Source: Callorhinus ursinus (lineage: Eukaryota > Chordata > Mammalia > Carnivora > Otariidae). From it: a stretch of DNA of 64,000 bases. The notes under the pieces are model-generated. The model did no database searches, was not told where the DNA came from, and worked only from the letters and a program-made list of their open reading frames with translations. The stretch's first letter is position 1. The number at the start of each line of letters is the position of its first letter. The DNA lies in the NCBI RefSeq assembly GCF_003265705.1, contig NW_020312867.1:5481749-5545748 (forward strand), given 5' to 3'. A program made the position numbers and the translations under genes. This document shows, piece after piece, positions 53,901-62,659 of the stretch.

Positions 53901-54466
53901 AATACTTATTATAAAGTATATACAAATTAAATGGTGTATAATAATTGTACCCAGGAGATCGAGGAGAATAATAATTTTTAGTAAGGCTTCTGGATTTAGC
54001 ACACTTTACCAAATATGTAACAGAGAGCTAACGCAAAAAAATCTTGTAATGTAGCTGAGCACTTGAACAAAAGCAGTGTACTACCAACTTACCCTGTAAA
54101 ATTAGGAAACACTGCAATGGTAACACACTCAGATAATGACAGGTGTGGAAATCTGCTTAGACGATCATTCAAATGCACACCTGCACTCACTTGACGATGT
54201 GACTTTGTGGCCCAACTTTTACCCTAATATTGCAAAGCAAGCCAGATGAGTAAAATGCAGAACTAGGAGAACTTTCAAGGTCTTCTGACCACAAAGCAGC
54301 AGATTGGGATATACTCCTCTCAAAGTGGTATTCAGAGAACAGTCTTCCCCACATGGAAATAGGCCTTACACACATACTTCCTTTATTAAAATCAATTTGG
54401 AATTTTTATTTGGCCTTACTGAAAAAAGGTAGGAGTACCCACAATAATATATCAGTATCCTATAAG
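53901..54466. other. Unique interval, nothing recognised
   Basis: About 570 bases with no gene or repeat recognised. Confidence 0.5.
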
Positions 54467-54478
54467 AAGCTAATTTAT

Positions 54479-54587
54479 GGGGCACCTGCCTGGCTCAATC
54501 AGAGGAACATGTGACTCGATCTTGGGGTTGTGACTTTGAGCCCCAGGTTGGGTGCAGAAATTACTTAAACAAAACTTAAAGAAAAAT
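54479..54587 (+). mobile_element. Short tRNA-Lys-like Can-SINE
   Basis: AAGCTAATTTAT (54467-54478) and GAACTAATTTAT (54588-54599) flank it. Body 'tgtgactcgatcttggggttgtgactttgagcccc'. Confidence 0.9.
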
Positions 54588-54638
54588 GAACTAATTTATA
54601 ATTCTGAATTGGGATTTGACAATTTAAAACTTTTTTTA

Positions 54639-54747
54639 GGGGTGCCTGGCTGGCTCAGTCAGAGGAGCGTGTGACTCTTGATCTCTGTGTCATGAGTTTG
54701 AGCCCCACACTGGGTGTAGAGATTACTTAAATACTTTAAGGAAAAAA
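54639..54747 (+). mobile_element. Short tRNA-Lys-like Can-SINE
   Basis: GGGGTGCCTGGCTGGCTCAGTCAGAGGAGCGTGTGACTCTTGATCTC, B-box-like GAGTTTGAGCCCC. It lies 52 bases after another copy of the same subfamily. Confidence 0.9.
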
Positions 54748-54821
54748 CACATTTTTAGTTCTGCCATAAAATAAATTTATTCATCAAACAGAGTTTTGGT
54801 TTCATTAAAAAGCTTTCTGCT

Positions 54822-55029
54822 GGGGGCTGCCTGGGTGGCTCAGTTGGTTAAGTGTCTGCCTTTGGCTCAGGTCATAACCTCTGCATCCTGGGTTCAAGCC
54901 CTGCATCAGACTTCCTGCTCAGTGGGGAGTCAGCTTCTTTCTTTCTTTCTCTCTCTCCCCCTCCCCCCCTCCTTCCCCCAGCTTGTGTTCTCTCTCTAAT
55001 AAAATCTTTTTAAAAAAAAAGAAAAATAA
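54822..55029 (+). mobile_element. Can-SINE, first of a chain of three
   Basis: Target AAAAAGCTTTCTG (54807-54819 region) recurs after the second SINE as AAAAGCTTTCTGGTAG (about 55233-55248). TTCTTTCTTTC expansion near 54936. Confidence 0.91.
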
Positions 55030-55231
55030 GGGGCGCCTGGGTGACTCAGTGGTTAAGCGTCTGCCTTCAACTCAGGTCATGGTCCCAGGGCCCTGGGATC
55101 AAGCCCCACATCGGGCTCCCTGCTCAGCAGAAGCCTGCTTCTCCCTCCCCCACTCCCCTGCTTGTGTTCCCTCTCTCACTGTGTCTCTCTCTGTCAAATA
55201 AATAAATAAAATCTTAATAAAAAAAGAAAAA
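55030..55231 (+). mobile_element. Can-SINE joined to the tail of the first
   Basis: GGGGCGCCTGGGTGACTCAGTGG begins in the A-rich tail (55017-55029). Tail AAATAAATAAAATCTTAATAAAAAAAG. Confidence 0.92.
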
Positions 55232-55246
55232 CAAAAGCTTTCTGGT

Positions 55247-55535
55247 AGGATGCCCAGGTATAGGTATCTCAGTTGGTTAAGCATTGGACTCTTAATTTCG
55301 GCTCAGATCTCGATCCCCAGGTCATGGGATAGAGCCCCACATTGGGCTCCTCACACAGCACAGAGTCAGCTTGAGTTTCTCTCCCTCTGCCCCTCCCCCC
55401 ACTTGCACGCACATACATGCACTCTGTCTCTCAAGTAAATAAAATCTTTAATTTTTATTTTTTAATATTTAAGTTCAGTAACTAACATGTAATGTATTAT
55501 TGGTTTCAGAGATAAATAAAATGTTAAAAAAAAAA
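55247..55535 (+). mobile_element. Older Can-SINE variant with an L1 tip in its tail
   Basis: Body with head GGATGCCCAGGTATAGGTATCTCAG and 'cattggactcttaatttcggctcag' to 55450. Tail material TAAATAAAAT reappears at 55513 after the 62-bp L1 piece. Confidence 0.82.
55451..55512 (-). mobile_element. Ultra-short 5'-truncated L1 (about 62 bp)
   Basis: Complement of the L1 tip: poly-T/AT, then GTTCAGTAACTAACATGTAA TGTATTATTGGTTTCAG, compared with the plus-strand tip 'cctgtacccctgaaac..aataatacattatatg' near 49803-49832. TAAATAAAATCTTTA (55436-55450) and TAAATAAAATGTTAA (55513-55527) are the likely duplicated SINE-tail target. Confidence 0.8.
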
Positions 55536-55627
55536 TTCTTTTTCCCTTTCCCCCATCCTCTCCCCACCTCCCACCTCCCCCCCAGAAACACTAGACAGTA
55601 CTTAGCTGTATACTTGGGGGCATTTTA

Positions 55628-55835
55628 TTTTAAAGACTTATTTATTTATTTTTAGAGAGAGAGAAAGAGAAAGCATGGGGGGAGCAGCAGAGGGAAAGAG
55701 AATCCTCAAGCAAACTCCACAGTGAGTGAGGAGCCTGCAGGGCGCCTGCAGGCGCAGGACCCTGAGATCATGACCTGAGCCAAAATCAAGAGTTGGCAGC
55801 TTAAAGGAGTTAATGACCCAGGAGCCACAATCTGA
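55628..55835 (-). mobile_element. Older Can-SINE variant, antisense
   Basis: TTTTAAAGACTTATTTATTTATTTT at the start, body 'ctccacagtgagtgaggagcctgcagggcgcctgcagg', end 'caagagttggcagcttaaaggagttaatgacccaggagcc'. The perfect repeat GGGGCATTTTA at 55617-55627 and 55925-55935 brackets this SINE together with the next L1 piece. Confidence 0.8.
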
Positions 55836-55844
55836 GACATTTTT

Positions 55845-55924
55845 TTTCTTTTATTTGTTTCAGGGGTACAGGTCTGTGATTCATCAGTCTTACACAATTC
55901 ATAGCACATACCCCTCCCCATTCT
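55845..55924 (-). mobile_element. Carnivore L1 3' UTR fragment, antisense
   Basis: Complement of 'gtgctatgaattgtgtaagactgatgaatcacagacctgtacccctgaaac', the same text as 49755-49815 on the plus strand. Only about 80 bases are present. It ends at the second GGGGCATTTTA. Confidence 0.88.
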
Positions 55925-55962
55925 GGGGCATTTTAAACAGTAAAATCACCAACAAAAAGAAC

Positions 55963-55971
55963 AAAAATGTG
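55963..55971 (+). repeat. Target-site duplication, left copy (CHCHD10 retrocopy)
   Basis: AAAAATGTG immediately precedes the first GC-rich base of the inserted cDNA (55972). The matching right copy is at 56667-56675. Confidence 0.8.
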
Positions 55972-56051
55972 GCCCGGTTTGTCCCCGAGACAGAACCGCT
56001 GCTACGGTAGCCGTCTCCGCCTGCCCTTGGCCGAGTCTCACCGCCACAACC

Positions 56052-56468
56052 ATGCCCCGGGGGAGCCGAAGCGCGGCCGCCCGGCCAGCCAGCCGCACTG
56101 TTCACCCGCCCGCGCACCCGCCGCCCTCGGCCGCTGCACCGGCCCTGGCCCCGTCGGGCCAGCCTGGCTTGATGGCGCATATGGCGTCCACGGCCGCTGT
56201 GGTGGCCGTGGGCTCGGCTGTGGGACACGTCGTGGGTAGCGCCCTGACCGGAGCCTTCAGCCGGGGGAGCTCAGAGCCCGCCCAGCCTGCCGCTGAGCAG
56301 GCTCCCACCCGCACTGGCCCCCAGCCCCTGCAGATGGGGCCCTGCACCTACGAGTTCAAGCAGTTCCTAGACTGTTCCACCACTCAGAGTGACCTGTCCC
56401 TGTGTGAGGGCTTCAGCGAGGCCCTGAAGCAGTGCAAGTACAACCACGGTCTGAGCTCCCTGCCCTGA
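56052..56468 (+). CDS. CHCHD10: Intact CHCHD10-like retrocopy frame (138 aa)
   Basis: The start is the ATG at 56052 (CACAACCATGC context) with N-terminus [10 protein letters not shown], as in the family. Order: an Arg/Pro/Ala-rich N-terminal segment (1-39) of the kind that serves mitochondrial import; a Gly/Ala hydrophobic stretch (about 41-70) around [14 protein letters not shown]; a Pro/Gln-rich linker; and a CHCH domain with twin CX9C (Cys98/108 and 118/128) ending SSLP. The C-terminal [17 protein letters not shown] distinguishes it from paralogue CHCHD2. Known CHCHD10 is a mitochondrial intermembrane-space protein tied to cristae and MICOS. Human CHCHD10 is 142 aa from memory; this copy is 4 shorter near residues 16-19 and has substitutions in the hydrophobic stretch (Val50, Arg71). 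Expression is not shown by the sequence. Confidence 0.8.
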   Translation: MPRGSRSAAARPASRTVHPPAHPPPSAAAPALAPSGQPGLMAHMASTAAVVAVGSAVGHVVGSALTGAFSRGSSEPAQPAAEQAPTRTGPQPLQMGPCTYEFKQFLDCSTTQSDLSLCEGFSEALKQCKYNHGLSSLP

Positions 56469-56632
56469 AGAGACAGGTGCGGACTGGTGCAGATCCATGA
56501 GCCAGTCCTGCACCCACCTTCACCCCTTCACCTGACAGCTGGACCATGACGTCAGATTGTACCCGTGTAGCTGGGATTTGGAGTGAGGAGGGGGTTTCTT
56601 ACCCCACAGATGACCGGAGACGCAAATGTGCA

Positions 56633-56638
56633 ATTAAA
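56633..56638 (+). promoter_or_regulatory. Inherited polyadenylation signal (ATTAAA)
   Basis: ATTAAA lies 21 bases before the poly-A start at 56659, the expected spacing. It shows that the insert came from a mature, polyadenylated transcript. Confidence 0.85.
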
Positions 56639-56666
56639 AGCGTTTATTTTAGACCATTAAAAAAAA

Positions 56667-56675
56667 AAAAATGTG
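56667..56675 (+). repeat. Target-site duplication, right copy (CHCHD10 retrocopy)
   Basis: AAAAATGTG, a perfect match to 55963-55971. Its first A's merge with the poly-A tail, so the exact left edge is ambiguous by a few bases. Confidence 0.8.
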
Positions 56676-56884
56676 AAAAATATGGCACTAAGTAACCATA
56701 AAAAAGACTGGTTTACAATATAAGAGCTGAAGCAAAAGGCAGAGAGTCACCTTGTTCAGCTTTAACTGGGAATGTGTTAGGGGACTCAAAATTTTCACTG
56801 CTCTGATCACATCCACAAATGACCACTATATGTTGACTCGGGGATTACAGATAAATTTTAGCAAGTAGGCAAATCTGCAAATAC
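56676..56884. other. Unique interval after the retrocopy
   Basis: About 210 bases with no recognised feature. Confidence 0.5.
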
Positions 56885-56900
56885 AGAACCTATAAATTGA

Positions 56901-57067
56901 TTTTTTTTTTATTTATTTATTTGAGAGAGAGAGAGAGTACAAGCAGGGGAAGTAGCAGTAGGAGAGGGGAAAGCAGGGAGCCCAATCCGGGGCTCGATCC
57001 CAGGACCCTGGGATGATAACCTGAGCCGAAGGCAGGAGCTTAACCGACTGAGCCACTCAGGCACCCC
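56901..57067 (-). mobile_element. Can-SINE with target-site duplication
   Basis: AGAACCTATAAATTGA (56885-56900) and AGAATCTATAAATTGA (57068-57083), 16 bp with one mismatch. The body is shortened ('gaggggaaagcagggagcccaatcc'). Confidence 0.94.
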
Positions 57068-57084
57068 AGAATCTATAAATTGAT

Positions 57085-57765
57085 TCTGATTATGATAATC
57101 AATTGCGTATCATACCATGAATATTTATTTAGCCATAAAAAGGAATGAAGTACTCAGTCATGCTACAACATGGATAAACCTCAAAACATGCCAAGTGGGG
57201 GCGCCTGGGTAGTTCAGTCGTTGAGCGTCTGCCTTTGGCTCGGGTCGTGGTCCCGGGGTCCTGGGATCGAGCCTCACATCAAGTTCCCTGCTCCATGGGA
57301 AACCTGCTTCTCCCTCTCCCACTCCCCCTGCTTGTGTTCCCTCTCTCGCTGTGTCTCTCTCTGTCAAATAAATAAATACTTAAAAAAAAAAATGCCAAGT
57401 GAAAGAAGTCAGTCACAAAAGCCCACATATTGTATTTTTCCCCCAATTTTAAATAATGACAATTAGCTCAGGAGAGTTTAAATATAATTCAAATCAAAGA
57501 ATGTTTCTAACACTTTAGATGAAATGTCAAAAACAGAGAACAGAAAAATCCAGAGACAGAAAGTAGACCTGGGGCTGGGAAAGGGGAAGATATGGACTGA
57601 TTATTAATGGGTATGGGGTTTCTTTCAGGGATGATGAAAATATTCCGGTATACAGTGGTGATGGCTGCACAACCATACATATATACTAAAATCCACTAAA
57701 CTGTACACTTTATAAGAACATGGTATGTGAATTATATCTCAATAAAGCTCTTTACCAAAAAACGC
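57085..57765 (+). mobile_element. Old L1 3' end, SINE-interrupted
   Basis: 'tttatttagccataaaaaggaatgaagtactcagtcatgctacaacatggataaacc', 'gtgaaagaagtcagtcacaaaagcccacatattgta', 'acagtggtgatggctgcacaacc' and 'ctaaactgtacactttataagaa'. Ends A-rich near 57765. Confidence 0.87.
57197..57390 (+). mobile_element. Can-SINE with target-site duplication
   Basis: ATGCCAAGTG precedes (57188-57197 region) and ATGCCAAGTG follows (57392-57401). The inserted target is L1 text. Confidence 0.93.
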
Positions 57766-57955
57766 CTATCTTTCACGTTATTTCCTGACATGCACAGTAG
57801 TCATACACAGGACTTTTTCAAATTAATACCCTCCAAAAATATATACTTTATCATACTCTCTTACCTGGGTGTAACTTAACCAGCTCATTTATAGCAGAGA
57901 AAGCATATAGTTAACCCTCCTCTAAGCTCAAAGTTCTCTATAAAGACTGATCCTA

Positions 57956-58152
57956 GGGCGCCTGGGTGGCTCAGTTGGTTAAGCAACTGCCTTTGGCTCA
58001 GGTCATGATCCCGGAGTCCTGGGATCAAGTCCCACATCGGGCTCCCAGCTCAGCGGGGAGCCTGCTTCTCCCTCTGACCCTATCCCCTCTCATGCTGTTC
58101 CCTCTCTCTCTCTCTGTCAAATAAATAAAATCTTTAAAAAAAAAAAAAAAAA
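57956..58152 (+). mobile_element. Can-SINE
   Basis: Head GGGCGCCTGGGTGGCTCAGTTGG, 15-A tail. Diverged flanks 'gactgatccta' and 'gacttatcctg'. Confidence 0.92.
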
Positions 58153-58187
58153 AGAGGACTTATCCTGGTTTTTCAAAGAATGAACCG

Positions 58188-58575
58188 AGGGACAGCTGGG
58201 TGGCACAGTCAGGTGTCTGGGCTTCAGCTCCTGTTATCTCAGGGTTGTGGGATCGAGCCCCTCATCAGGCTCCACGCTCAGCACAGTCTGCTTGAGTTTC
58301 TCTCTCCCTCTACCTCTGCCTCTGCCCCTCCTGCTCCTGCTCTCTCTCTCTCAAATAAATCTTTTTAAAAGATTTTATTTATTTATTTGAGAGAGAGAGA
58401 ATGAGAGATAGAGAGCACGAGAGGGAAGAGGGTCAGAGGGAGAAGCAGACTCCCTGCCGAGCAGGAAGCCCGATGTGGGACTCGATCCCGGAACTCCAGG
58501 ATCATGACCGGAGCTGAAGGCAGTCGCTTAACCAACTGAGCCACCCAGGTACCCATCAAATAAATCTTTAAAAAA
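58188..58575 (+). mobile_element. Older Can-SINE variant, tail split by another SINE
   Basis: Worn head GGGACAGCTGGGTGGCACAG, body to 58364. The tail copy TCAAATAAATCTTTAAAAAA resumes at 58556. Confidence 0.85.
58365..58555 (-). mobile_element. Can-SINE nested in a SINE tail, perfect duplication
   Basis: TCAAATAAATCTTT at 58351-58364 and 58556-58569, a 14-bp perfect duplication of host tail sequence. End CACCCAGGTACCCA. Confidence 0.94.
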
Positions 58576-58576
58576 T

Positions 58577-58790
58577 GGAGTGCCTGGGCAGCTCAGTCAT
58601 TAAGCATCTGCCTTCAGCGCAGGTCATGATCTCAGGGTCCTGGGATCAAGCCCTGCATAGGGCTCCCTCCTCCGCGGGAAGCCTGCTTCTCCCTCTCCCA
58701 CTCCCCCTGCTTGTGTTCCCTCTCTCACTGTCTCTCTATCTCTGTCAAATAAATAAAATCTTTAAAAAAAATAAATCTTTAAAAAAAGGT
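58577..58790 (+). mobile_element. Can-SINE joined to the previous tail
   Basis: GGAGTGCCTGGGCAGCTCAGTC head, tail AAATAAATAAAATCTTTAAAAAAAATAAATCTTT. Third member of the 58.2-58.8 kb cluster. Confidence 0.92.
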
Positions 58791-59049
58791 AATTGAACAT
58801 TTGATGAAGAAAAAATTAATTTGTAACAAAATTCTTTTATTTGACTATAAGAACACTGGTAAGTTTGTAGCATGCCCATCTAAGCAACTTCCAGAAGAAA
58901 ACAACCAGAACAACAAAGGGAGAGAAATGTTACCACTCAAGAACCCACAGTCTGAAAACCCCTTAGTTATTCTAAAGTCATACCCATCTAGCTGGCTACA
59001 TAAGCAACAGAGTGAGGAAACCACTTCTCTGTTCAAACTCTCAGATTCT
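58791..59049. other. Unique interval
   Basis: About 260 bases. The 100-codon frame at 58801-59103 runs into the following SINE and is not a gene I recognise. Confidence 0.5.
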
Positions 59050-59245
59050 GGGGCACCTGGGTGGCTCAGTTGGTTAAGCGACTGCCTTCAGCTCAGGTCA
59101 TGATACTGGAGACCCTGGATCGAGTCCCGCATAGGGCTCCCTGATTGGCAGAGAGTCTGCTTCTCCCTCTGACCCTCCCCCCTCTCATGTGCTCTCTCTC
59201 TCATTCTCTCTGTCTCACATAAATAAATAAAATCTTTAAAAAAAA
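59050..59245 (+). mobile_element. Can-SINE with perfect target-site duplication
   Basis: AAACTCTCAGATTCT precedes (59034-59048) and AAACTCTCAGATTCTG follows (59246-59261). Belongs to the CTCCCCCCTCTCATG-tail subfamily. Confidence 0.95.
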
Positions 59246-59459
59246 AAACTCTCAGATTCTGAATTCCAGCAACCTTTTCAAAGATCCAAAAGTCACAATA
59301 ATAAAGAGAACAAAAGAAAGAACTTTAAAAGGTCACGTAAAGGTCACCTAGTCTACCTAGGTTCCATATCCTTCTTTCCTACCCAACCAAGAATTCAGCC
59401 TGTGTGACTCATAGCAGTATAGTTTTGATTTTCTTAATAAAAGATCTTGAGGTTTACTA

Positions 59460-59540
59460 GGAAACATTCAGATTTTTATTAAATGCCAACTATATGCCAG
59501 GCACTGAGTTACACCTAATTCTCTGAATCAAAAAGTAAAA
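59460..59540 (+). mobile_element. MIR/L2-like ancient fragment
   Basis: 'tttttattaaatgccaactatatgccaggcactgagtta' is the conserved 'tgagcacctactatgtgccaggcact' motif. Only this part is recognisable. Confidence 0.65.
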
Positions 59541-59679
59541 ATATCTATATATATTTTAATGGTCCTATTAACTGAAGTCGGCTTCAAAACGTGACAGGTA
59601 AAAACATGGGGAGCGGGGGGAGACTAGTGAAATAAATTAGCTCTTAATCCAGAAGATTCTCCAAGTATCAACTCCATGT

Positions 59680-59850
59680 CCCATATGTATTTGTTTGCTT
59701 GTTAACCAGCTGTCTCCTCACTAGACTGAACCCAACAGGAGCAAGGAGTTCATTTTGATCATTGCTCTAGGGTCTCTAAAACTTAAAAACTGTACCTGGC
59801 ACATAGGAGGCACTCAGTAAAATTTGAGTTCTGTGAATAAATCATACTTG
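59680..59850 (+). mobile_element. L2 LINE 3' end
   Basis: 'tcctcactagactgaacccaacaggagcaaggagttcattttgatcattgctctagggtctctaaaac', 'ctgtacctggcacataggaggcactcagtaaaatttgagttctgtgaataaa'. Complete L2 3' order to the terminal GAATAAA. Confidence 0.85.
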
Positions 59851-60385
59851 TGAATGAAGTCAAACAATCAGATGTTTTTCTCTGGCTTCCCTGTATTACA
59901 ATTTTCATAAAACTTCACTTTAATCTTGCACCTAAGAGGGAGAAATAAGTAAACAACCACGCACTTATTTTTCCTCCATTTTCTTTAAAATTCCTAATAA
60001 TCCACAGTTGTTCAGTCTCCTAAAGGCCAATGTAATGGATTTATTTTAGAATTCATGGCCAGGAAGATGAGCTGGTGTGGGGTCATCACTCAGAAAAGGG
60101 AAGCTATACATATGGTATAACCCCCAGTTTTCATAATGGTTTCCACTTTACCTTCCTTGCTTGGAACCTCATCAGCTTCATATTCAGTTACTGTGCTTTT
60201 GCTCAGGATGATAAAATTTCCCTTTATCCTCTCACTCTACAACTTGCTTCTTCTCAAAGGAGAGTATAAATATTCAAAAAAAATGTAAAACTTCATCCCA
60301 TTTTTTTAAAATGTGCTCTTGGCAAACGAGGATTAGTCATCTCAATTCATTACAAAGTCCATGGTTTAACGCAATACATCTTAAA
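59851..60385. other. Unique interval, no gene recognised
   Basis: About 535 bases. Only short chance frames. Confidence 0.5.
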
Positions 60386-60490
60386 TTTTTTTAAGTTATT
60401 TTTAATAATATACACCTAACATGGGGCTCAAATTCACAACCCCAAGATCAAGAGTTACACATTCTACCAAGTGAGCACACCAGCCACCCC
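60386..60490 (-). mobile_element. Short tRNA-Lys-like Can-SINE, antisense, worn
   Basis: 'ataatatacacctaacatggggctcaaattcacaaccccaagatcaagagttacacattctaccaagtgagcacaccagccacccc'. Diverged. Confidence 0.82.
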
Positions 60491-60507
60491 TGACAGTCTG
60501 CATTTTT

Positions 60508-60690
60508 TTTTTTAAAGATTTTATTTATTTATTCATGAGAGACACACAGAGAGAGAGAGCGAGAGAGAGGCAGAGGGAGAAGCAGGCTCCCAAGGAGCAG
60601 GGAGCCCGATGCGGGACTCGATCCCAGGACTCTGGGATCATGACCTGAGCCGAAGGCAGACGCTTAACCATCTGAGCCACCCAGGTGCCC
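60508..60690 (-). mobile_element. Can-SINE with target-site duplication
   Basis: GACAGTCTGCATTTTT (about 60492-60507) and GAGAGTCTGCATTTTT (60691-60706). GA-rich segment at 60547-60570. Confidence 0.93.
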
Positions 60691-60916
60691 GAGAGTCTGC
60701 ATTTTTAACAAGCTCCTAGGTGATGCTGCTAGTTCCCGAATATACAATGTGTATCTACTTTCCTCATGGCTAAGGTAAATTTGATGCTGCCTGCCCCACC
60801 CCTTCTGATCTAGTTCTAAAAACTACAACAAGTGGACTGCTGCCAAATGAACCTTAAAGGCTCATCATTCCTCTATGCTTTCTGTTCATCAGGCATGGCT
60901 TCTTGAACCTTTCCAC

Positions 60917-61317
60917 TTTTTTTCCTTTTTTAAGATTTACTTATTTTTTTTTAAGATTTTATTTATTTAAAAGAGAGAGAGAGGGTATGAGAAGAGGGAA
61001 GGTCAGAGGGAGAAGCAGACTCCCCACCAAGCACGGAGCCTGATGCATGCAAGACTCCAGAATCATGACCTGAGCTGAAGGCAGTCGCTTAACCAATTGA
61101 GCCACCCAGGTGCCCCGAAATTTACTTATTTATTTCAGAGAGGGAGAGAGAATGAGAGCATGAGTGGGGGGGAGGGACAGAGGGAGAGAAAGAATTTCAA
61201 GCAGACTCTGTGCTAAGTGTGGAGCTAGCTGTGGGGCTCAATCCCACATCCCTGAGATCATGACCTGAGCTGAAACCAAGAGTTGGACACTCAATGACTG
61301 AACCACCCAGGCACCCC
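60917..61317 (-). mobile_element. Older Can-SINE, split by a younger one
   Basis: Tail side TTTTTTAAGATTTACTTATT (60926-60945). The body resumes at 61117 as GAAATTTACTTATTTATTTCAGAGAG and ends CACCCAGGCACCCC at 61303-61316. Confidence 0.87.
60946..61116 (-). mobile_element. Can-SINE nested in a SINE tail
   Basis: AAGATTTACTTATT (60932-60945) and GAAATTTACTTATT (61117-61130) are the duplicated host tail. End CACCCAGGTGCCCC. Confidence 0.92.
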
Positions 61318-61539
61318 TCAACTGGCTTTTTCCTTAATCATAATTGGGGATCTTCTTTGAACCCTCTCAAATGCTGGCCACACAGATCTCTTAAACCGAG
61401 GTACATGAATATTCATTTTAGTCTGTAGGCCCAGATAAGATGAAATTATGTACATGACCAGTTGCTCCCCTATATAAACTGGCTTACTCACTTTGCTATT
61501 TTGTTAAATATCACTGGATTTGAAAATTAAACTTAGTTT

Positions 61540-61736
61540 GGGGCGCCTGGGTGGCTCAGTCATTGGGCGTCTGCCTTTTGCTCAGGTCATGATCCCGGGG
61601 TCCTGGGATCAAGCCCCGCATTGGGCTCCCTGCTCAGCGGGAAGCCTGCTTCTCCCTCTCCCCTCCCCCTGCTTGTGTTCCCTCTCTCGCTGTGTCTCTC
61701 TCTGTGAAATAAATAAATAAAATCTTTACAAAAAAA
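61540..61736 (+). mobile_element. Can-SINE with perfect target-site duplication
   Basis: GAAAATTAAACTTAGTTTG at 61521-61539 and again after the tail from 61737, the longest duplication seen here (about 18 bp). Confidence 0.96.
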
Positions 61737-61979
61737 GAAAATTAAACTTAGTTTGAATTTTAACCCAATTCTCCAAGGAACCAAGCCCTGGTACTGAGAA
61801 GTATTTTCTCTAGGTATTAGTTTTCTCATCTGTGAATAGAGATAAAGGTCATGATTGCTTTCTAGTCTCACTTCCAAGAATCTATGACTCTAGTGTCTGT
61901 ATTTCCCTTTTATTCTTCCCTTTATACTATAGATGTATGAACTTTTATTTTGCTTTTTTGCCTAATGAAAAGCCCTTTT

Positions 61980-62175
61980 GGGGGCGCCTGGGTGCCTCAG
62001 TCGTTAAGCGTCTGCCTTCGGCTCAGGTCATAATCCCAGGGTTCTGGGATCGAGGCCCACATCAGGCTCCTTGCTCGGCGGGAAGCCTGCTTCTCCCTCT
62101 CCGACTCTCCCTGCTTGCATTCCTTCTCTCACTGTGTCTCTCTCTGTCAAATAAATAAATAAAATCTTAAAAAAA
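61980..62175 (+). mobile_element. Can-SINE with target-site duplication
   Basis: AAAAGCCCTTTT (61968-61979) and AAAAGCCCTTTT (62176-62187). Head GGGGGCGCCTGGGTGCCTCAGTCG. Confidence 0.95.
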
Positions 62176-62348
62176 AAAAGCCCTTTTGCTTACTTCTCAG
62201 CTCTTCAAAGAGAAGAGCCTGCCATAAACTATATATACATTACTATACTTATCCTTAAAGGAACTCTCTCAGAGAAGTTCAAATAAAGAGCTGCAAATAT
62301 CCTGAAGTAACTGGAGTCAAAAATGAAAACTAAGTTTTAAAAAACCCA

Positions 62349-62456
62349 GGGCACCTACCTAGTGGCTCAGGTGGAAGAGCACGTGACTCTTGAACTTGAG
62401 GTCATGAATTCAAGCCCCACATTTGGTGTAGAGATTACTTAAAATAAATAAAAAGT
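62349..62456 (+). mobile_element. Short tRNA-Lys-like Can-SINE
   Basis: 'ggcacctacctagtggctcaggtggaagagcacgtgactcttgaacttgaggtcatgaattcaagcccc', tail 'gagattacttaaaataaataaaaag'. Confidence 0.87.
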
Positions 62457-62655
62457 TTTTTTTTTAAAGATTTTTATTTATTTATTTGACAGAGAGAGAC
62501 ATAGCGAGAGAGGGAACACAAGCAGGAGGAGTGGGAGAGGGAGAAGCAGGCCTCCCGCCAAGCAGGGAGCCCGATGCAGGGCTCCATCCCAGCACCCGGG
62601 GATCATGACCTGAGCCGAAGGCAGACGCTCAACGACTGAGCCACCCAGGCGCCCC
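62457..62655 (-). mobile_element. Can-SINE nested at the tail of the previous one
   Basis: T-run then TTTAAAGATTTTTATTTATTTATTTGACAGAG, ending CACCCAGGCGCCCC. AAATAAAAAGTTTTTT before and AAATAAAGTTTTTTT after. Confidence 0.93.
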
Positions 62656-62659
62656 AAAT

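Larger units (their letters stand above)
55972..56666 (+). pseudogene. Processed (retrotransposed) copy of CHCHD10
   Basis: A continuous mRNA-like unit: a GC-rich 5' UTR of 80 bases (55972-56051), an intact coding frame (56052-56468), a 3' UTR (56469-56658) with ATTAAA at 56633-56638, and a poly-A tail starting at 56659. The parental gene has introns in mammals; none are present here. A 9-bp duplication AAAAATGTG (55963-55971 and 56667-56675) and its A-rich start fit L1-endonuclease target-primed insertion. GC content and CpG density contrast sharply with the flanking repeats. The insertion lies 47 bases downstream of an L1 fragment. The usual name would be CHCHD10 processed pseudogene, but the open frame leaves a functional retrogene possible. 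Confidence 0.93.

Noticed and set aside
56102..56347. Minus-strand frame inside the CHCHD10 retrocopy
   Set aside because: It is a shadow of the GC-rich plus-strand coding frame.
56052..56468. Assignment to CHCHD2 instead of CHCHD10
   Set aside because: The N-terminus MPRGSRSAA, the linker and the C-terminal [27 protein letters not shown] text fit CHCHD10, whereas CHCHD2 differs there.
527..62655. Regularly recurring 180-200-bp units as a CRISPR array or satellite
   Set aside because: Spacing is irregular, both strands are used, and individual target duplications flank the copies. They are dispersed SINEs.
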